Below are positions 14,154 through 14,944 of a DNA stretch of 14,944 nucleotides, piece after piece (position 1 is the first letter of the stretch; each line of letters opens with the position of its first letter). The position numbers were made by a program, and so were the translations under genes. Location: contig JANOGB010000620.1 in NCBI GenBank assembly GCA_031413955.1, positions 1 through 14,944 on the forward strand, read 5' to 3'. Under the pieces are notes generated by a model. That model was not told where the DNA came from. It did no database searches and worked only from the letters and a program-made list of their open reading frames with translations. Source of the DNA: JABFRZ01 sp031413955 (GTDB lineage: Bacteria > Planctomycetota > UBA1135 > GCA-002686595).

Positions 14154-14944
14154 ATGAATTCCGTCGCGACCCCCGTGGCGCTGGAAGAGGTCGAGGCGCT
14201 GCTCGAGCGGCCGTTGCTCGAGCTCGTGTTCGAGGCCGCCACCGTCCACCGCCGCCACCACGATCCGCGGTACGTGCAGTGCTCGCAGCTGCTCTCGATC
14301 AAGACCGGCGGCTGTCCCGAGGACTGCGGTTATTGCTCGCAGAGCGCGCACCACAAGACGCCGGTCGCGCGCGAGCCGTTGCTGCCGCTCGAGACCGTGC
14401 TCGCCAACGCGCGCGCGGCCAAGGCCAGCGGCGCGGATCGCTTCTGCATGGGCGCGGCCTGGCGCGAGGTGCAGGACGGCGCGGAGTTCGAGCGCGTGCT
14501 CGAGATGGTGCGCGGGGTAAAGGCGCTCGGCCTCGAGACCTGCGCCACGCTCGGCATGCTGGACGGCGCGCAGGCGCGGAAGCTCGGCGCGGCCGGCCTC
14601 GACTACTACAACCACAACCTCGACACGGGCCGCAGCCACTACGCGAAGATCGTGAGCACGCGCGGCTACGACGAGCGCCTGGCGACGCTCGCGCACGTGC
14701 GCGCGGCCGGGATCCACGTGTGCTGCGGCGGAATCCTGGGCATGGGCGAGTCGCGCCGCGCGCGGGCCGAGCTGCTGTGTGAGCTCGCCAATCTCGACCC
14801 GCAGCCCGAGTCGGTGCCGATCAACACGCTCGTGCCCGTGGCGGGTACTCCGCTGGCCGAGAAGCTGACGCGGGAACCCGAGCACGCGCTCGACTGGACC
14901 GAGCTCGTGCGCGCGATCGCGGCCGCGCGCATCCTCATGCCGGA
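14154..14944 (+). CDS. bioB: Biotin synthase, 5' part (cut by window edge)
   Basis: This radical SAM enzyme inserts sulfur into dethiobiotin in the last step of biotin synthesis. The 263 visible residues show the SAM-binding [4Fe-4S] motif CPEDCGYC (Cys54, Cys58, Cys61), FCMGAAWR (Cys96), LETCATLGML (Cys128), DYYNHNLDTG (148-157) and VCCGGILGMGE (Cys188). Cys96, Cys128 and Cys188 fit the three Cys ligands of the [2Fe-2S] cluster that donates sulfur; a second Cys at 189 replaces the usual Ser. The Arg ligand of that cluster should lie just past the window end, after ARILMP. The typical length is about 320-350 residues, so roughly three quarters is present. Visible parts look intact. No other biotin gene is in the window. 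Confidence 0.96.
   Translation, partial: MNSVATPVALEEVEALLERPLLELVFEAATVHRRHHDPRYVQCSQLLSIKTGGCPEDCGYCSQSAHHKTPVAREPLLPLETVLANARAAKASGADRFCMGAAWREVQDGAEFERVLEMVRGVKALGLETCATLGMLDGAQARKLGAAGLDYYNHNLDTGRSHYAKIVSTRGYDERLATLAHVRAAGIHVCCGGILGMGESRRARAELLCELANLDPQPESVPINTLVPVAGTPLAEKLTREPEHALDWTELVRAIAAARILMP

Overview
The window is very GC-rich throughout (roughly 70% by eye). It carries ten complete protein-coding genes plus the 5' part of an eleventh. I see no tRNA, rRNA, CRISPR array, transposase or phage gene. The gene content points to Planctomycetota or a close relative: a DUF1800-DUF1501 pair, secreted di-heme peroxidases ending in a C-terminal domain with a Tyr-Ala-Gln-Trp-Phe-x-x-Asp-Pro signature, and a long UbiD-family decarboxylase. 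This taxonomic call is an inference from family distribution as I remember it; no marker gene is present.

Layout. 1-304: non-coding leader. 305-3543 (+): two tandem, very similar di-heme cytochrome c peroxidase/MauG-like secreted proteins, a duplication with a constant offset of 1628 bases. 3544-3642: convergent junction made of a 31-nt imperfect tandem repeat with hairpins. 3640-6462 (-): DUF1800 followed by DUF1501, an exported pair read as one operon. 6551-8374 (+): UbiD-family decarboxylase, divergent from the DUF1800 gene. 8375-8642: convergent junction holding hairpins and a REP/BIME-like element with long inverted arms. 8643-9785 (-): class C beta-lactamase-type serine hydrolase. 9984-10808 (+): exported DUF547 protein. 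10893-12251 (+): beta-propeller protein resembling the choice-of-anchor-I group. 12253-12334: nested hairpins. 12402-12880 (+): a small DUF4258/DUF2283 gene pair with a 4-base overlap, resembling a toxin-antitoxin module. 12881-12977: palindromes. 12978-14114 (-): tryptophan 2,3-dioxygenase. 14154 to the window end (+): biotin synthase, cut by the window edge.

How the genes fit together. At least five products look exported (both peroxidases, DUF1501, DUF1800, DUF547), and the serine hydrolase and propeller protein probably are too. Much of the window is therefore envelope or periplasmic biology. The cytoplasmic enzymes (UbiD-type decarboxylase, tryptophan dioxygenase, biotin synthase) are single genes without pathway partners here, the usual scattered gene order of this group. 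Most genes are monocistronic; the real operons are the peroxidase pair, DUF1800-DUF1501, and DUF4258-DUF2283. Every convergent junction contains strong hairpins, and recognisable Shine-Dalgarno sequences are scarce.

I found no clear-cut new multi-gene system. The most interesting items are the peroxidase duplication with a homogenised core but a diverged second heme site, the REP/BIME-like element beside the serine hydrolase, and the DUF4258/DUF2283 module, whose start codon sits in a UUCG-capped hairpin.
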